Assembly (NCBI RefSeq): GCF_040219335.1
Contig: NZ_JAVJSQ010000003.1
Location: forward strand, 96,530 to 160,529
Direction: 5' to 3'
Source: Gimesia sp.
Lineage (GTDB): Bacteria; Planctomycetota; Planctomycetia; Planctomycetales; Planctomycetaceae
Length of the DNA stretch: 64,000 nucleotides
Below the pieces are notes generated by a model, which was given only the letters and a program-made list of their open reading frames with translations, had not been told where the DNA came from and did no database searches. Made by a program: the position numbers and the translations under genes. Position 1 is the first letter of the stretch; the number at the start of each line of letters is the position of its first letter. Shown in pieces: positions 48,070 through 57,336 of the stretch.

Positions 48070-49413
48070 CTACTTTTTCGGTGCTCCAGGACCGGTAATC
48101 GGCTGCACCCAGGCACGCTCGACTTCTCCCACCTCTGATGGATTGGGATGCAGCTTTGACGAATGCACAACTGCCCGCACATAAATTTCATTTCCATCAA
48201 AATCATAGCTGGCGGAAGTCCCCTTCACCGATTTTAGCGATTCACCAATTTTCTTGCTGTAGCGTTTGGTGGCATGCAGTTCCTCGCCCTTGCTGTCCAG
48301 CACGGGAATCCCTCGTTTGGGATAGCCTTCCCGTGTCCCGATGAATTCGATCGTGTATTCTACCCCCTCCTCGGGATCCACTTCCACCTGCATCCCCTTG
48401 TCAGAAAGCCGGACTGATTTCAATTTCACGCCGGAGGACGCATAGAACTTCCCGGCCTCCAGTGCCTTCACCAGGGCTTCCGGTTCCAGAGTTTCGGAAA
48501 GCACAACAACCCAACCCCGCCCCGGTTCACTGGCGCGACTGGGAATCTTGTGATAGTTATGTCCGTCATCGGTGCCCAGGCCATACATCATGGGCAGGTC
48601 CAGTTCAGCCAACCGCTTCGTAAGAATAATGTCCCAGATTCGCTCAGTACCGGCATGAGATTCATCCCCCGAGTTATTCACACCGGGATGACCGTTATAG
48701 ACTTCGAAGAAATTTTCGCCGATCACCTTCATCAGCTCTTCAGCGGTTACGCCATAATGAAAATTCGGATGATTCAGATGAATCATCATCGACTTACCCG
48801 AACGCTCACGTTGGGCCAGCAGTGCGTTGGTATTGTTCTGCATCACCTCATACACGCTCTGCCCTCCGCGTGGCGTTAACAGGGAATGCACATTGGTCGC
48901 ATTCATATGCACGGGCATGTTCTTGTAACGGTCCGTTACCTCTTCGCTCAGAATCAGCAGAAACTTCCCCGGCTCTCCCAGTTTTTCCGATACCTCTTCG
49001 AATGTCCGCATCCGTACTTCGATCTGACCTTCTTTATTTTTTCGCTCTTCAATCCAGTCGGGAAAACGTTTCTTTAATTCTTCGTACGCGTGCACTTTGC
49101 CTTTGTTTTTTTCGGGAACGGTCCAGCGTTCTTTGGTTGAGAGCACGTTATGATCCGTGAATGACAGGAAGTCATACCCATGTGACTTATACCAGTCAGC
49201 AATCATTTCCAGGTAATCATCACCATCACTCCATAATGAATGCGTATGCAGATTACCTTTATACCATTTCTGCTGCTCAGTCTCTTCCAGTACGACCGGG
49301 TCTGCTGCGAAGGTGATCGAGCTCAATCCGGCCAGGCACAGCATAAGGAATGAAAAGGAAGCCACGGCCTGCCGGGCTTGTGAAGAATAAGCGGAAAGAT
49401 TCAGAAGTTTCAT
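48070..49413 (-). CDS. PHP-domain metallohydrolase, secreted (CehA/McbA-like)
   Basis: 447 residues with a signal peptide (to about residue 37). The PHP domain starts at WYKGNLHTHSLWSDGDDYLEMI with the H-x-H metal pair, continues with FLSFTDHNVL (Asp-His), MMIHLNHPNFHYG, and YGLGTDDGHNYHK (terminal Asp/His). The C-terminal 120 residues are beta-rich (VRLSDKGMQVEVDPEEGVEYTIEF). The order matches CehA/McbA esterase-type PHP proteins that hydrolyse phosphoester or carbamate bonds. It converges with the 46061 gene, 11 bases between stops. Confidence 0.88.
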   Translation of the reverse strand: MKLLNLSAYSSQARQAVASFSFLMLCLAGLSSITFAADPVVLEETEQQKWYKGNLHTHSLWSDGDDYLEMIADWYKSHGYDFLSFTDHNVLSTKERWTVPEKNKGKVHAYEELKKRFPDWIEERKNKEGQIEVRMRTFEEVSEKLGEPGKFLLILSEEVTDRYKNMPVHMNATNVHSLLTPRGGQSVYEVMQNNTNALLAQRERSGKSMMIHLNHPNFHYGVTAEELMKVIGENFFEVYNGHPGVNNSGDESHAGTERIWDIILTKRLAELDLPMMYGLGTDDGHNYHKIPSRASEPGRGWVVVLSETLEPEALVKALEAGKFYASSGVKLKSVRLSDKGMQVEVDPEEGVEYTIEFIGTREGYPKRGIPVLDSKGEELHATKRYSKKIGESLKSVKGTSASYDFDGNEIYVRAVVHSSKLHPNPSEVGEVERAWVQPITGPGAPKK

Positions 49414-49460
49414 GTAGCTGACTCCAAAGCAAATATCACTAAAATATTAAGATAACTATT

Positions 49461-51323
49461 TCAGAAACCAGGTGGTGCTTTACTGATGAGATCCGCCTGC
49501 AGTTCCTGATTTTTGTAAACATCGGGCTGTGCAACAGGCTTTAAGACAAAATCCGCGTTCAGGATATTACGTAACGCAACAGGAGATGCCCCCCAACGAA
49601 TAATTACCTGCTTCTCGCCAGGTTCATCTGCATGACTGCGATCAGGAATCTGAAGATCCTGGGGCAACACGGCCCCCTGTATCTGTTTCAGTTCGATATC
49701 ACCCCACAGATAGAACACCAGAAATTTCAGTTCCAAAGGCACCTGGTCACTCTTGCTGACAAGAAAACAGTCTCCCACATTTTCCGTCAATCGCAGTTGA
49801 TTTTCAAACTGCAGCAGCCGTTCGCCAGCCGGGTGGGGTTTAGGAATTGAAAAGACACCATAGACCACATGCAAAACAGACAACGCCAGCACCAGCGCGA
49901 CCTCGACAATCCTGTGGGCATGCTCTTTCTTAAATCGATGACTGTACCAGAGCACCATCACCAACGATAAACCCAGAATGATCAACTGCCTCAAAAAACG
50001 CCCGCTGATCAATGGACTGAGAGTATCCGTATTCGAAGCGTTGATGAAAATCACCGCCAGTACCCCTAACGTAAATACGGCCAGCACAGTCGGATAGCCT
50101 ACACGTCGCAGAGCGATCTGTTGGAATTCCCAGGCAACGACGGCCATCATGGGAATGATGAAGAACAGCTTCCACATGGCCCGGGTACTGGTATTCATCT
50201 GGGGAAGATATTGTACGCCCCACCAGAATAAGGCACCACACAATGCCCAGATTACGACCAGACGCAACCAGGCGATCTCCTGCAGATTTCCTCCCTGCGG
50301 GTTCAGTACTCGTTTGATACCATGAAACAGGCCGAAAATGGCAAACCCCAACAGGAAGCCCATAGAAGAAATGATATCCCGGGCCAGATAAGACGGGTAA
50401 AATTCCGCCTTCCAGTAAAAGCTGATCGTGGGCTGACCGGTGCCTGCAAACCAGTTGGACCAGAAGCCTTCGACCTGAGAAGCCGCCATCAGTTCCCACC
50501 AGCCCCCGACGGCAAAACCCGTGAAGGCCAGAACCAGGAGTGATTTCCAGACTCTCAATACCTGCTTCACCCCGGGCATCTTCTGTTGATCTGCCAGGGA
50601 CCGACCGCGGGGCAGATACAGGGGGTTGATAATAAACACCCCGAGCATCAGTAACACTCCCAGTGCCAGGACTCCTCCCGATAAAAGACAGAGCCCCAAC
50701 GAAATCCCCCCGCAGAGCAGTTTGTACGAGACCACACCAGATTCAGATTGCAAATGCGTGATGAAGCCCCAGATCGTCAGCAGGGCAAACAGGATGGGGA
50801 ACGCAGGTGCCTCTATCAGTTGAATCTGCTTGAGCACCACCGGATGGAATGCAAGTAAGAAGCAATAGACCAGCGCATACCGCGGATTACAGACTTTACG
50901 CGTCAGTCGATACGCGACATACAACATGGCCGCTGTGGAGAAATAGGAAAACAGAACCAGCGAAGAAGACCAGTGCCCGATGATCGACAACAGTCCGGTG
51001 AAGATCCAGCCGACCAGGGGGGGCTGAGAAATCAGTGCATTGCCGCTGTCTCCCAGCAGATGTGCCTTACCAAGACACTGCAATCCAAACCAGGCAGACA
51101 GTTCATCAATCCGGTAGGAATGAAAAGCCAGTAACCCCGGCCCCAGCGCCAGTAACGCCACCAGGGGCGACATGACGGAAGCACGTCGCATCACGGGAAA
51201 TAAATCATGAGCAGGTTCTGCAGATCGCTGCAAAAGCTCCTGATCACTGATGATTACCAAGGTTGTTTCCTTCTCAGAATCTCGAACCTGACTTGGCAGG
51301 GCAATCGTGATGTTTAAACCCAC
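49461..51323 (-). CDS. ArnT/GT39-like integral membrane glycosyltransferase
   Basis: About 620 residues from a GTG at 51323 preceded by AGGGG; the frame is open back to 51527, but that part does not read as protein, so the shorter start is chosen with moderate confidence. There are twelve or more hydrophobic segments. SYRIDELSAWFGLQ has the Asp-Glu of GT39 first-loop motifs, and ALISQPPLVGWIFTGLL the conserved Pro-Pro. The soluble tail ends in DLISKAPPGF. It is predicted to transfer sugar from polyprenyl phosphate in the periplasmic leaflet. It follows the PHP gene on the same strand. Confidence 0.78.
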   Translation of the reverse strand: MGLNITIALPSQVRDSEKETTLVIISDQELLQRSAEPAHDLFPVMRRASVMSPLVALLALGPGLLAFHSYRIDELSAWFGLQCLGKAHLLGDSGNALISQPPLVGWIFTGLLSIIGHWSSSLVLFSYFSTAAMLYVAYRLTRKVCNPRYALVYCFLLAFHPVVLKQIQLIEAPAFPILFALLTIWGFITHLQSESGVVSYKLLCGGISLGLCLLSGGVLALGVLLMLGVFIINPLYLPRGRSLADQQKMPGVKQVLRVWKSLLVLAFTGFAVGGWWELMAASQVEGFWSNWFAGTGQPTISFYWKAEFYPSYLARDIISSMGFLLGFAIFGLFHGIKRVLNPQGGNLQEIAWLRLVVIWALCGALFWWGVQYLPQMNTSTRAMWKLFFIIPMMAVVAWEFQQIALRRVGYPTVLAVFTLGVLAVIFINASNTDTLSPLISGRFLRQLIILGLSLVMVLWYSHRFKKEHAHRIVEVALVLALSVLHVVYGVFSIPKPHPAGERLLQFENQLRLTENVGDCFLVSKSDQVPLELKFLVFYLWGDIELKQIQGAVLPQDLQIPDRSHADEPGEKQVIIRWGASPVALRNILNADFVLKPVAQPDVYKNQELQADLISKAPPGF

Positions 51324-51624
51324 AGAACCCCTGACTGATTGATACCCTCTGATTGTACATGACAACAAAACACAGGAACACCTCACTGTCAGAAAAGCCT
51401 GGAACGTCGGGTGATCACATGTACGTAACCGGAGCGTGGGGGAGATCTCCCTCCTGATCAGGTCCTTTCGTGCCTGTTTTTCTGATTCTAATCCTGATTC
51501 CTGACCAGCTTTACGGAACCCTTGCATTCCTCATCATTTTCCTGATTGGGGAAAAATCAATCAGCCGAACACTCAAAGAGTGCATGAACTGATTGCACCC
51601 ATTTCTAATCTCAGGATGAGAAGC

Positions 51625-51942
51625 ATGTATAAGGATAAGGTGAAATTTTTAAAATCCTTAAAGTATTGGTCTCCCATGACGCAACACATCAGCATTGACC
51701 GCGCCCATCAGTTGCATGAGCTGATCAGCAATGCCATTTCGCAAACCAGTCTGGCTTCTCGTCAGAATGTGCAATATCGAGTCGAACAGGAACAGGTCTA
51801 CTTGACCGGGATTGTCAGCAGCTATTATGAGAAACAGCTGGCTCAGGAGTCAGTCAGTCGCATCCAGGGGGTCAGACAGGTCCACAATAGCCTCAATGTG
51901 GAGCCTGCCTCCCGAACGGCTCTCAGCCTGGATCTCCCCTGA
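51625..51942 (+). CDS. BON-domain protein
   Basis: About 105 residues from the ATG at 51625 (AGGATGAG upstream; other in-frame ATGs at 51580 and 51676). The C-terminal 75 residues match a BON domain: an N-terminal helix, then VQYRVEQEQVYLTGIVSSYYEKQLAQESVSRIQGVRQVHNSLNV, with the conserved Gly in LTGIV and a Val-x-x-Val-x-Asn ending. BON domains bind phospholipid or glycans and occur in osmotic-stress or membrane proteins. Alone here, without a signal peptide. Confidence 0.85.
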   Translation: MYKDKVKFLKSLKYWSPMTQHISIDRAHQLHELISNAISQTSLASRQNVQYRVEQEQVYLTGIVSSYYEKQLAQESVSRIQGVRQVHNSLNVEPASRTALSLDLP

Positions 51943-52176
51943 ATCCGGCCTCGAGCAATCCTGCTAACATGTTCAATTAAAACATTTTGAGCAAAAAACG
52001 AGACAATACATCAGGTTACATCCCCTGACCGTTGTCAAATCCGGGCTGATCTTGTTAGAATTCTCGTTCCATTGGCTGCCGGCCTTGGGAAGCCAATGAT
52101 TTTGCGCATAGTAAGGGTCCGAACCCCTTCCAGAGATAAACGGTCAATACTACATCAAAAGGGACATGGGAAGACA

Positions 52177-52419
52177 ATGTCTTTACGCAGAGAACAGTTA
52201 GAACGTCAGTTACAGAATGCAGAAGCTGCTATTTCAGACTATGCCAAAGTTCTGGATGAACAGAACATTCCTGCAGAAGCGCGTAAGAAACACCCCAAAT
52301 GGCGGCAGATCAACGCTCAGAAAACTCAGGTTAAAAACCGGCTTAAATCTCTGAAGAAGATTGAAGACCGGGAAGCTGCGATCAAAGCAGGCTCTTCCAC
52401 AGAAACTGCAGACGAATAA
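52177..52419 (+). CDS. Small coiled-coil protein
   Basis: 80 residues from ATG 52177, which has GGGAAG upstream; the frame extends back but reads as non-coding. The sequence is helical and charged (EQLERQLQNAEAAISDYAKVLDEQ, INAQKTQVKNRLKSLKKIEDREAAIKAG), predicting a coiled coil. No family recognised. It ends 62 bases before the tRNA-Ser gene. Confidence 0.65.
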   Translation: MSLRREQLERQLQNAEAAISDYAKVLDEQNIPAEARKKHPKWRQINAQKTQVKNRLKSLKKIEDREAAIKAGSSTETADE

Positions 52420-52478
52420 GCTGCCCCATTTCGAAGTGAACCAATACAGCTGAGTCGCCTCATTACGAGCGCAACTCA

Positions 52479-52572
<94 letters not shown>

Positions 52573-52762
52573 CTTTTGTACATGACCGCTTTTGACCCTT
52601 TTTTTGTAGGACCAAACGATCAACCGGAATTGAAGATTCTGATTTTGTGCTAGATTTGTGCTGATTAGAAAACCGGTTCATTGTGAACCCTCCTGTAGAA
52701 AAATATTTTGACATTGCTGTCGTACAAATGGGCCTGATCCATCAGGCCACAATTTAAAAACC

Positions 52763-52802
52763 AGCCGGAGACTCTGGGACTTCCAGAGCCCCGGCTTTTT
52801 TA
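52763..52802 (+). terminator. Bidirectional rho-independent terminator
   Basis: Compound stem: 52763-52768 / 52791-52796 (AGCCGG / CCGGCT) and 52772-52777 / 52783-52788 (CTCTGG / CCAGAG). The plus strand ends in seven T; the minus strand is also followed by TTTTT. It can stop both tRNA read-through and the integrase transcript. Confidence 0.85.
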
Positions 52803-52858
52803 TTTAGAACGGTGTGAGCAGGTCACCACCTCGTTCGAAAACTCTCTATGCCAGACAA

Positions 52859-53962
52859 CTACGCGTCCGGCCGATTCAATCGCTGCATCGCAGCCTGCGA
52901 CTCCTGATCAGCAATATGCGTGTAATGTTGCAGTGTCTTATGATCGACATGCCCCACCCAGCTACGGATAATCGCTTCAGGAATGCCCTGCACGATGGCC
53001 CGCGAAATAAAGCTGTGACGGAACGTATGCAGGTGGCCTTTCAGCTTCAGCTTTTTCAGAGTTCGTTTGAGTGACTCCAGCAGCCTGCGTTCAGAGACCT
53101 GATGATCCCCCTGGGGATATTTAGGGGACGCCCTGGCCGTAAAGACCCAGCGACTGTGCCGGGGCTGTGCCTGCAAAACTTCGCAAGCGCGATCAGAGAT
53201 CGGGATCGAGCGTACGTTCCCGGTCTTCGTCGTCCAGTTATCCTTCGGACGGATATGTATCAGTCCCTGCTTCAGGTCAACATCGTCCCAGGTCAGCCAC
53301 CGCAGTTCTCCGATCCGTAATCCGGTTTCCGCCAGAAAAGTAAATACCGGACGATGAACCTTAGAGCTGGATTTAATAACCATATCAAGCTGATCCAGAT
53401 TCCAGAACGGTTGTGGCTCTGTTTTGGGTTCAGTGAGCCGCAAGCCTTCCAGCGGATCTTCGTCGATCATACGACGCGTTTTGGCAAAAAGTAACAGGCG
53501 ACGGATTACTCCGACTTCGGTATAGATCGTCTTGGGTTTCGCCCCCTTCTGTTTCCGGTGTTGCCGGTAGGCATCCACAAATCGAACGTCAAGCTGCTCC
53601 AGTTTGTAGAGATTACGTGATTCAGCAAACTCAGCAACGTCTTTCAGTACCTGCCTGTATTTACTGATGGTTTTTGGACGCAACTCCTCCGTTTTACAAC
53701 TTTGAATGAGTGCTTCTATCGCATCAGTAATCAGAACAGGTTCGGATTCAACAGTTTTTACTGTGTCTCCTTTTAACAGTTCGCGCTCCAGGGCGAGTGC
53801 CCTGGCACGCGCCTCCTTCTTATTTGAAGTTTTCAGAGATTTGCGCATCTGTTTACCGCGAATTTGCATATTGATGTACCAAACACCATTCCGGTTAAAT
53901 ATCGATGCAACCTCACCTACACGTTCATTATTCGTATTGACGTTTTTAATTTTCGTATTCAT
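52859..53962 (-). CDS. Tyrosine-type site-specific integrase
   Basis: 367 residues with a SAM-like N-terminal core-binding domain (about 75-165) and a C-terminal catalytic domain. All catalytic residues are present: R216 (AETGLRIGELRW), H312 and R315 (HTFRHSF), H338 (VGHVDHK) and the nucleophile Y347 (LQHYTHI). It is the closest gene to the tRNA 3' end and points toward it. Directly upstream is the small HTH gene (5 bases), the int-xis arrangement of integrative elements. It should insert and, with the HTH protein, excise the element at tRNA-Ser. Confidence 0.96.
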   Translation of the reverse strand: MNTKIKNVNTNNERVGEVASIFNRNGVWYINMQIRGKQMRKSLKTSNKKEARARALALERELLKGDTVKTVESEPVLITDAIEALIQSCKTEELRPKTISKYRQVLKDVAEFAESRNLYKLEQLDVRFVDAYRQHRKQKGAKPKTIYTEVGVIRRLLLFAKTRRMIDEDPLEGLRLTEPKTEPQPFWNLDQLDMVIKSSSKVHRPVFTFLAETGLRIGELRWLTWDDVDLKQGLIHIRPKDNWTTKTGNVRSIPISDRACEVLQAQPRHSRWVFTARASPKYPQGDHQVSERRLLESLKRTLKKLKLKGHLHTFRHSFISRAIVQGIPEAIIRSWVGHVDHKTLQHYTHIADQESQAAMQRLNRPDA

Positions 53963-53967
53963 AATTT

Positions 53968-54219
53968 CTATACTCCTTTACTCATCAGCTTGAGAACCAA
54001 GCGATCACGGAGAAAACGCAGATGCTTGCCGACCCGCTGAGCAGAGTCCGTCAGCTTGCCTTCTGATTTCCACTGATAGATGGTGGCCTTGGGAACGTTA
54101 AAGAGTTCCGCTGCCTGGTCGACCGTGAGAATCGGTGGATACTTATCGGCCCATTCCCCAGTTGAAAAAGCCTTGGTGATTTCTTCCCTCGTGATTTTGA
54201 GAGTTCGTCTCTCTGACAT
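53968..54219 (-). CDS. Excisionase-like helix-turn-helix protein
   Basis: 83 residues. The C-terminal half is a MerR/excisionase-type winged HTH (ILTVDQAAELFNVPKATIYQWKSEGKL then LRFLRDRLVLKL), matching the HTH_17 family pattern. It is 5 bases upstream of the integrase, so the two are one unit. It probably binds the att region to direct excision or represses integrase. Confidence 0.9.
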   Translation of the reverse strand: MSERRTLKITREEITKAFSTGEWADKYPPILTVDQAAELFNVPKATIYQWKSEGKLTDSAQRVGKHLRFLRDRLVLKLMSKGV

Positions 54220-54405
54220 CGTTGATCTCCTACTTCATGGAGTTCTTAAAGCGGGGGATCAGACGTCACACCAAATGTGGGTCTCCTCTGGCATAGTGAT
54301 TTCCGTACGAAAAATATTTCGACAAGACTCAGATGCCGGTTGGCAGCAAGTGCATTAGCACCAAAATCCACCTAAGCAGCTATATTTAATGGAGTTACAG
54401 CTACG

Positions 54406-55722
54406 ATGGTCAGAAAAACTACACTGAGCGATCAATATGGGACGGTTCGGATCGAACACTGCGATTACTGGGATCTGGAATGTCCCATTCTGCGGAAGGC
54501 ACATAAAGCTGCAGACTCAGCCTTAATCTGCCGGTGGCGACCTGCAGATGAAATCAGCGATCAATTACCAGACGATTTTGAGTTGAAGTTTCTTTGCTTG
54601 AAGGGAAAGGATTCCGTCCGGCGATTACTTCCCATGACCGGGAGCGATTTATTGCTTACCAATCTCTTTGCAGGTGGGCTTTCGATACTGAACCGGAATC
54701 AGGATCTCAGTGCAGCCGAACGCAGTAGTTATCGCCTGATGTTTCATTTTTTCCAGAGAATTAAGAAACTCAATAATCACTTAGAAAGAAACTTCGCTAG
54801 CTCGCAAGACTTGACTGTTAAAAGATCCGGACGAGAGACATCTGGAAGAAAAACTGTTCTACCGGAGTATCTCGGGGTCGCCTACGGCGGAGAAGAAGCC
54901 CCATGGAGTCTTGATAGATTGCAAACAGAAGGCAAACTACTGGCAAAAGAGTGCGGCATCGAAAATCCGGACCGGAAAGAGACTATCAGCTATGGCTTTT
55001 TTGCAGCAGCAAAAACTTCACCCATGCAGTTAACTAATTCTGAGGGAATTGAATTCTTAGTCCGAATAGCGTTATACAACGAGCAGAATACCGTTCGCTG
55101 TGATCCGGAATGCCAACACTGGATTGAAGATCGCATTCTGACAGCAATAGAAGAGCACATGGGCGATACGCAGGAAGAATTTGATAACTGGTTTGCAGGT
55201 CCCAAAAACTCGTTTCTAACCCAGATTTCAAAGCGGAAGAGTCCTTTTGGAAAACTCAATAATGGTATGGTTCGTTGGACTCTGATGGATTTAGGCTGGA
55301 AGGCCTATCGCTATGTCGGAAATTGTATTCATGCGCAAATGCGTTGCTTCCAGAATGCGTTACCAGCACCGTTGAATCAGAGTGAGCGGAAGATTTATGA
55401 GATGATTTATTTGAAACAGGATTATCTCGGTGATTTTCCCTTGCTGTTGCTTAAAGAACGGCTTCCGCTTCTGACCGCACCAATGTTGTCGGTCTTGTCT
55501 GGGGACGATGATTTTGACTTTGTCGGAACCATTCATCAACTTCTCTACTATTATTCAGACATGACTGACAATCGCCGTGGGGCAGATAGACGCACCCAGT
55601 TTTTCAGCAAAGCCTGTCGTCCATTTGGAGGAGTCAATAATGCATACAACAAACTCGTTAGCAATGATATTTCTAAACTAGCTATGGGCGATACGAGGGA
55701 CGATGAAGGCTGGAATGACTGA
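54406..55722 (+). CDS. Unrecognised 438-residue cargo protein
   Basis: 438 residues starting at an ATG with GGAG nine bases upstream. No family is recognised. It starts with a hydrophilic strand region (DQYGTVRIEHCDYWDLECPIL), has a Gly-Gly-Glu-Glu patch near residue 160-170, and its C-terminal half is helical and aromatic-rich (WTLMDLGWKAYRYVGNCIHAQM, ERKIYEMIYLKQDYLGDFPLLLLKERL, TIHQLLYYYSDMTDNRRGADRR). No signal or membrane segment. It is transcribed opposite to int-xis and to the conjugation array. The element context suggests a cargo or defence function, but this is only context. Confidence 0.6.
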   Translation: MVRKTTLSDQYGTVRIEHCDYWDLECPILRKAHKAADSALICRWRPADEISDQLPDDFELKFLCLKGKDSVRRLLPMTGSDLLLTNLFAGGLSILNRNQDLSAAERSSYRLMFHFFQRIKKLNNHLERNFASSQDLTVKRSGRETSGRKTVLPEYLGVAYGGEEAPWSLDRLQTEGKLLAKECGIENPDRKETISYGFFAAAKTSPMQLTNSEGIEFLVRIALYNEQNTVRCDPECQHWIEDRILTAIEEHMGDTQEEFDNWFAGPKNSFLTQISKRKSPFGKLNNGMVRWTLMDLGWKAYRYVGNCIHAQMRCFQNALPAPLNQSERKIYEMIYLKQDYLGDFPLLLLKERLPLLTAPMLSVLSGDDDFDFVGTIHQLLYYYSDMTDNRRGADRRTQFFSKACRPFGGVNNAYNKLVSNDISKLAMGDTRDDEGWND

Positions 55723-55867
55723 TATTATCACTTTCAGGTGTCTGGGCTTGACGTTCTTGTTGCCAGCACTTTACAAGTGCCGCTGCAATAACACGAGAGA
55801 AATCCCTGGCAGCAGGACTGAGTGTTTCTGCTACTGAGTTGGATTTTGGAGTTGGTTCATTTTTCAT
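55682..55867 (-). CDS. Small basic/amphipathic protein
   Basis: 61 residues from ATG 55867, with AAAGGAAA upstream. The sequence (TLSPAARDFSRVIAAALVKCWQQE) predicts one amphipathic helix. Short proteins of this kind occur in planctomycete mobile elements, but I cannot name a family. Its 3' end overlaps the convergent 438-residue gene by 41 bases, which weakens the case. Confidence 0.4.
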   Translation of the reverse strand: MKNEPTPKSNSVAETLSPAARDFSRVIAAALVKCWQQERQAQTPESDNISHSSLHRPSYRP

Positions 55868-55945
55868 GCGATTTCCTTTGACTGGAGTTAATAGAAGGTT
55901 CATCGGAACTGAAAATACGCAATGTTATTAATGATAAGTCATCAT

Positions 55946-56608
55946 TCAGCATTCAGTATTCAGTTCCATGGCAAGCAGGTTCAGCATCATGTCCCGGCTA
56001 CACGCCAGACCACGCAGCCAACGTCCAAAGCTGTGCACCATCAATCCTGCCGCCATGTTGGCTGTGTAGATGGTGCCCTGGGCAGTGCAGCTGCCCTGAT
56101 GAGCTTCCTGTTGGGGAAACAGTGTCTCTGCATACTGCTTAGCGCTCAGCGGATCTGAAACCGTGAGCACACGCATGACTTCCCCCTGCATCCGTCCATC
56201 ACACCAGAAATCACAGTGCGTACTTGCAGATCGCCAGATTGCCGCACGGGCAGATATGGAATCCACACAGCAGAAGATAGCCTCTCCGATATTCACAGAC
56301 GGACGAAACCGATCTGGAATCGTCTCCACGTGAATCGAATCATCAAGTTCCCGGATCGACTGCGCTGTTGCTTCAACTTTTGCCAGCCCCATCTCCTGTG
56401 TCCGATATCCTTGAGTCGTGATATTGGTTAATTCGACTTTATCGAAATCCACAAGTTGAATACGCGGTGTTCCGATCGCCGCCAGTTGTAGTGCCACCTG
56501 ACGGCCAATGGCTCCCACACCAATCACGGTCGCCGAAACCTGAGAAAGCTTCTCAGAGGGGACCAGACTACTCTGTCTCTGAAAACGGTCTACTGTTGTC
56601 TTTGTCAC
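55946..56608 (-). CDS. E1-like ThiF/MoeB-family adenylyltransferase
   Basis: 220 residues, a minimal adenylation domain. The nucleotide loop is GVGAIG (30-35); [12 protein letters not shown] has the acidic pair D54/D56, and [11 protein letters not shown] the D116/R121 ATP-site pattern. Candidate cysteines for thioester formation include C174 (QGSCTAQG) and the nearby C132/C136. Members adenylate the C-terminus of a ubiquitin-like protein. Here it is the last gene of Ubl, E2/RING, JAMM, E1. It overlaps the JAMM gene by 4 bases (ATGA), so they are translationally coupled. No thiamine or molybdopterin genes are near. Confidence 0.9.
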   Translation of the reverse strand: MTKTTVDRFQRQSSLVPSEKLSQVSATVIGVGAIGRQVALQLAAIGTPRIQLVDFDKVELTNITTQGYRTQEMGLAKVEATAQSIRELDDSIHVETIPDRFRPSVNIGEAIFCCVDSISARAAIWRSASTHCDFWCDGRMQGEVMRVLTVSDPLSAKQYAETLFPQQEAHQGSCTAQGTIYTANMAAGLMVHSFGRWLRGLACSRDMMLNLLAMELNTEC

Positions 56609-57336
56609 AGCAAGTCTCCTTCCAAATCAAGATCATCGAAATAAAAATCGGCATCCCAGTCAAAACCGCCCAATGCCAATAACGGCCTGCCGGGTTTGTG
56701 TTGTTCGGGATGCACGTTCGTTAAATATTCCTCTTCCCAGCATTCGGGATCACAGCCCGGAAAGAGCTCTGAGTAATCCCGCCTGACCGGAATCTCACAT
56801 TCAAACGCGGGGCCGACATTCATCCGCAGACGGGCGTAAGACTGTCCCTGCCGGGCCAGGATGAACATCACGGCCCAGTCGGATCGACCAAAGACGCGTT
56901 CAAACGTCTCTTCATCGGTCGGACTGGGCTCTGGACAGTGTCCTGGGTGGGTGTGGATCCAGATCCGGCCAAACTGCTCAGGGCGTAGGCCAGTATCGAC
57001 CTGATCGTCAAAGAAATTCGCTACCGCCTCGTCGTCGAAGGCCACATGGACCAGCGAGCAGGTCTGTTTCACCAGTTGCAGGTCCTGGACCAGTAGCAAA
57101 TCCCTCGGGGCCGTGATTCCAAAGCCGCCAACCTCCGTATCACCATAATCACGCAAAAACAGCAGTTTGGCCCAGGCGGTCGGACTAAAGCGGAGTGACG
57201 GCAGGAGAGACCGTCTCCGGCGACGTGGTTTCCTGGTCCGGTTCGTACGTTTCTTCATCTTCCTGTGTTTCACAGATCGGGCACCTTTCTTCATGATCGA
57301 GGCAATTTGAACAACAGCTGGAACGACAGAGTCCAC
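56605..57336 (-). CDS. JAMM/MPN (JAB) metallopeptidase, deubiquitinase-like
   Basis: Up to 243 residues; the start is uncertain (GTG 57336, or ATGs at 57294 and 57258), because the frame overlaps the upstream gene by up to 152 bases. The N-terminus is basic (RKPRRRRR). The JAMM motif is complete: E68 (DTEVGGFG), H128-x-H130 and, after seven residues, S138-x-x-D141 ([18 protein letters not shown]). Such zinc peptidases process or remove ubiquitin-like proteins at their C-terminal glycine. Here it sits between the E2/RING gene and the E1 gene. The C-terminal 90 residues beyond the motif are Asp/Glu-rich. Confidence 0.93.
   Translation of the reverse strand: MDSVVPAVVQIASIMKKGARSVKHRKMKKRTNRTRKPRRRRRSLLPSLRFSPTAWAKLLFLRDYGDTEVGGFGITAPRDLLLVQDLQLVKQTCSLVHVAFDDEAVANFFDDQVDTGLRPEQFGRIWIHTHPGHCPEPSPTDEETFERVFGRSDWAVMFILARQGQSYARLRMNVGPAFECEIPVRRDYSELFPGCDPECWEEEYLTNVHPEQHKPGRPLLALGGFDWDADFYFDDLDLEGDLL

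Noticed and set aside
51324..51527. Upstream part of the GT39-like gene frame
   Set aside because: It reads as non-protein (Arg/Ser/Cys-rich) and the following GTG with AGGGG marks a better start.
52072..52176. N-terminal extension of the small coiled-coil protein
   Set aside because: Composition differs from the rest; ATG 52177 has a good ribosome site.
55946..56608. ThiF as a thiamine or molybdopterin biosynthesis enzyme
   Set aside because: No thi or moa genes are near; it is adjacent to JAMM, E2-like and Ubl genes instead.
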